Assembly (NCBI GenBank): GCA_965204705.1 | Contig: OZ242006.1 | Span: 3,038,001 to 3,102,000 of the forward strand | Direction of reading: 5' to 3' | DNA: 64,000 nt | From: Bin5 sp965204705 | GTDB lineage: Bacteria; Chloroflexota; Anaerolineae; Caldilineales; Caldilineaceae | Shown: positions 62,099 through 64,000 of the stretch, piece by piece | Position numbering within the stretch: position 1 is the stretch's first letter | Layout: the number at the start of each line of letters is the position of its first letter | Notes under the pieces: model-generated | Told to the model about the DNA's origin: nothing | Seen by the model: only the letters and a program-made list of their open reading frames with translations | Databases searched by the model: none | Program-made: the position numbers and the translations under genes

Positions 62099-62860
62099 TC
62101 AGCCCTCGCGCCAGTCCATTTTGCGATCGACCTTCATGAAGCTAATGAGGACACAGACAGCCAGAACCGCGGAGTCGAACAGGATACGCGAGGTTAGGGG
62201 ACCTAACAGGACTTGACGCAGCGCTGATGCAGCATAGGTCGCCGGGCTCAAGAAACCGAGCCAGACAAGCCAGTCCGGGAGACGGTCCGGGGGGATTAGC
62301 ACAGGTCCGATCGTCAGCATGAGAATCGTCAGAAGCCGTCCCACGGCCGAAGCTTCTTCAGGCGTCCGGAAACTAACGCCAATCAGCGCGCCGATGCCTG
62401 CCAGAGGAAGGGCGGAAAGGGGTATTACAGCGATAGCCAAGGGATGAAGATGGAGATCCAGGGGTAGAATCCAGGCACCGCCGGCGAGGACAATGACCAG
62501 TGAAGGCAGAAAGAGGATGAAAAAGGCGGAGGACGCCGCGAATATCAAGACAGCCTTGCGAATCGGCAATGTGGCGAAATAGTCGAGACTACCGGCCATC
62601 TTCATGTAGGCGAAATGGCTGATCAACTTTCCCATGTGTTCAAAAAGCAGCGCCATGACCAGATTCCCGACCAACACGAAGGAGAGGGCATTGGGTCCCA
62701 GTTCACGGGCGAAAGAGCCGAGCAAAAGGATCCCGAACAGGGGCAGGACAGTTCCCGTTAAGAGGAGGTTGCGCCAGCCCCAGCGCCAGTTGCTCAACTC
62801 AATGAGAAACAGATCCCAGAACTGCAGATGCAGGGGCAAAGGCATTCGAGAATTCATCAA
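62099..62860 (-). CDS. ABC-2 type transporter permease
   Basis: 253-residue membrane protein with six hydrophobic stretches, for example LTGTVLPLFGILLLGSF, AVLIFAASSAFFILFLPSLV and LTIGPVLIPP. The C-terminal LGFLSPATYAASALRQVLLG is the ABC-2 permease signature region. Its start overlaps the end of the ATPase gene by four bases (ATGA). The pair forms a two-gene export-type ABC system; the exported compound is unknown. Confidence 0.85.
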   Translation of the reverse strand: MMNSRMPLPLHLQFWDLFLIELSNWRWGWRNLLLTGTVLPLFGILLLGSFARELGPNALSFVLVGNLVMALLFEHMGKLISHFAYMKMAGSLDYFATLPIRKAVLIFAASSAFFILFLPSLVIVLAGGAWILPLDLHLHPLAIAVIPLSALPLAGIGALIGVSFRTPEEASAVGRLLTILMLTIGPVLIPPDRLPDWLVWLGFLSPATYAASALRQVLLGPLTSRILFDSAVLAVCVLISFMKVDRKMDWREG

Positions 62861-63771
62861 GTGTATTGCAGATAGAGATCTTCCAGCGTCGCGGAGTGAA
62901 GCTGGAAGTCGTCGATTCGTGAGAGGTCTATTGAAGAAAGGGCGGCTTCCACTTGATGCTTATCAAGTCTGACCAGCCAGTGACCATCCGCAATCTCAAG
63001 CGGCCGAAGTTCATCAGGGAGGGCAGGTGGCGACTCAGGCTGGAACCGCAGTTCCAGCCGAAGCTGTTGGCTGAGATGCTTCTTCAGGGTTGAAGGTTTT
63101 CCCAGAGCCACCATACGACCACCGTGCATGATGCCTACCTGCTGGATTATTTTCTCTGCCTCAATCGCGTCGTGAGTGATGAATATAATCGTCGTGCCCC
63201 TCTCTCTGTTTTCTGTGCGCAATGTCTCCCAGACATGCCTGCGCCTCTGTGGGGCGAGTTCGTTGGTTGGCTCATCGAGGATGAGAATTGGGGGTTGGCC
63301 GGACATTGCCGCAGCTAGTTGCAGCAGCCGTTGTTGCCCGCCCGAAAGCCGCGAACACAGTTCTGCGCGTAAGTCGTCCAGCTGCCAAAGCTGTAACAGC
63401 CGCTCCCGTTCCAGAGAGGCCTCCTTGCGACTACAGCCCCTCAAGTGTGCTGTGAAATAAAGAGCCTCGCCAACAGTAAGCGTATTGAGTGTACGTGCGG
63501 CCTGGGGCATGTAGCCCACAAAGCGAGGGACGAGGAACGGGTCGTCCTGGACTGCTTTGCCGTACAACGTCACCGAACCGCTGGTTGGGCGAAGCAAGTT
63601 TGCCATCTGTTTTACAAGCGTGGTCTTGCCAGCGCCGTTGTCACCCAAAAGCCCAAAAATTTCACCTTCTTCAACGCAAAAGCTTACGTCGTCGTTGGCG
63701 GGAGTGTTTTGGCCTGGATAGAGTTTTTTGAGGCGCGAGACTGCAAAAACGCTTTCAGTAGATTCCATCAT
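62857..63771 (-). CDS. ABC transporter ATP-binding protein (ABC-2 exporter)
   Basis: 304-residue ATPase with Walker A GDNGAGKTTLVKQ, Q-loop YMPQAARTL, signature LSGGQQRLLQLAAAM, Walker B ILILDEPTNELAP and H-loop ITHDAIEAEK. Order and spacing match CcmA/DrrA-type exporter ATPases. The C-terminal 70 residues are an extension (LPDELRPLEIADGHW). It is followed with a 4-bp overlap by its permease. Multidrug, lipid or polysaccharide export are possible roles. Confidence 0.92.
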   Translation of the reverse strand: MMESTESVFAVSRLKKLYPGQNTPANDDVSFCVEEGEIFGLLGDNGAGKTTLVKQMANLLRPTSGSVTLYGKAVQDDPFLVPRFVGYMPQAARTLNTLTVGEALYFTAHLRGCSRKEASLERERLLQLWQLDDLRAELCSRLSGGQQRLLQLAAAMSGQPPILILDEPTNELAPQRRRHVWETLRTENRERGTTIIFITHDAIEAEKIIQQVGIMHGGRMVALGKPSTLKKHLSQQLRLELRFQPESPPALPDELRPLEIADGHWLVRLDKHQVEAALSSIDLSRIDDFQLHSATLEDLYLQYT

Positions 63772-63863
63772 GGGTATCCGGTAAATTGGAGGTAAGGGTA
63801 GAAGGAACTGTTCGACACAGGCCTTCGGCCCCTTTGGGGAGTGAAGTAGACCAGAACGAAGGC

Positions 63864-64000
63864 TCAGCTCTTCAGGCTTTCGGCCACTGCTTCCAAATTA
63901 GGTGGAATCACCGTCGGTTCACCGGCAATGCGCATGGCTGAGGGAACGTCCTTGAGGCCGCTGCCGGTGCTTATGACGACGACCGTTGCGGTGGGGTCCA
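63864..64000 (-). CDS. thrC: Threonine synthase, C-terminal end (rest outside window)
   Basis: The last 45 codons of a gene entering from the right. Translation reads TATVVVISTGSGLKD, then ends AVAESLKS and stop; the V-V-x-x-T-G-x-G-L-K-D string is the C-terminal signature of threonine synthase. The enzyme makes threonine from O-phosphohomoserine. The stop is 92 bases before the ABC exporter ATPase start. The call rests on a short fragment. Confidence 0.65.
   Translation of the reverse strand, partial: DPTATVVVISTGSGLKDVPSAMRIAGEPTVIPPNLEAVAESLKS

Overview
This is a G+C-rich bacterial chromosome fragment. Nothing phage- or plasmid-like is visible, and the coding strand alternates in long blocks. 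The gene set points to a Chloroflexota bacterium, possibly a Caldilineae-type heterotroph: Cys-anchored solute-binding proteins that are rich in Ala, Glu and Asp just after the lipobox, several sugar and peptide ABC importers, repeated phytanoyl-CoA-dioxygenase-type (PhyH) oxygenases, and an N,N-dimethylformamidase-like enzyme. That placement is inference from gene content; no rRNA or other marker gene is present.

Layout. 1-5580 (+) is the tail of a sugar ABC importer (two permeases; the binding protein lies outside) followed by a Gfo/Idh/MocA oxidoreductase, a PhyH oxygenase and an ALDH7-type aldehyde dehydrogenase. 5.8-16.98 kb holds housekeeping and envelope genes: a LysM lipoprotein, a metallophosphoesterase, RNase Z, pheT without pheS, a NUDIX hydrolase, a DUF4062/TIR-like protein, the GDP-D-rhamnose pair rmd-gmd, and mltG. 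At 17.2-17.6 kb a MITE-like element precedes tRNA-Leu(UAA). 18.07-25.4 kb (+) is a complete Dpp/Opp-type importer plus a PhyH oxygenase. 25.5-47.9 kb (-) is one long catabolic island: an eIF2B-like protein, a frameshifted PfkB kinase, a SIS-domain protein, a Rieske ferredoxin, an amidohydrolase, Dpp-type permeases, a PhyH oxygenase, a full ECF importer (T, A, A, S), a family-5 binding protein, a second PfkB kinase, another PhyH oxygenase, a second sugar importer, and a dimethylformamidase-like protein with a LamG-like insert. 48.9-55.9 kb (+) carries copA, ccmF, a ccmI-like gene, a zinc alcohol dehydrogenase and an MBL-fold hydrolase. 56.0-58.6 kb (-) is an arsenic module, arsR-arsM-MFS, with a clear operator and promoter. 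A second copy of the MITE-like element precedes xseA. The window ends with a PLP enzyme, an ABC-2 exporter pair and the 3' end of a threonine synthase gene.

How the genes work together. The repeating theme is an importer next to a PhyH-type Fe(II)/2-oxoglutarate oxygenase. This occurs four times, each time with different auxiliary enzymes (dehydrogenases, kinases, SIS protein, amidohydrolase, Rieske protein). It suggests uptake followed by oxidative opening of several small organic substrates. None of these substrates can be read from the sequence.

The points most worth following up are the MITE-like family (two copies of 332-333 bp with terminal inverted repeats; one copy flanked by an 8-bp direct repeat), the overlapping SIS/PfkB/eIF2B-like operon in which the eIF2B-like protein lacks the known catalytic residues and the kinase carries a one-base frameshift, the ECF importer embedded in a Dpp-type locus, and the self-regulated arsR-arsM-MFS unit.
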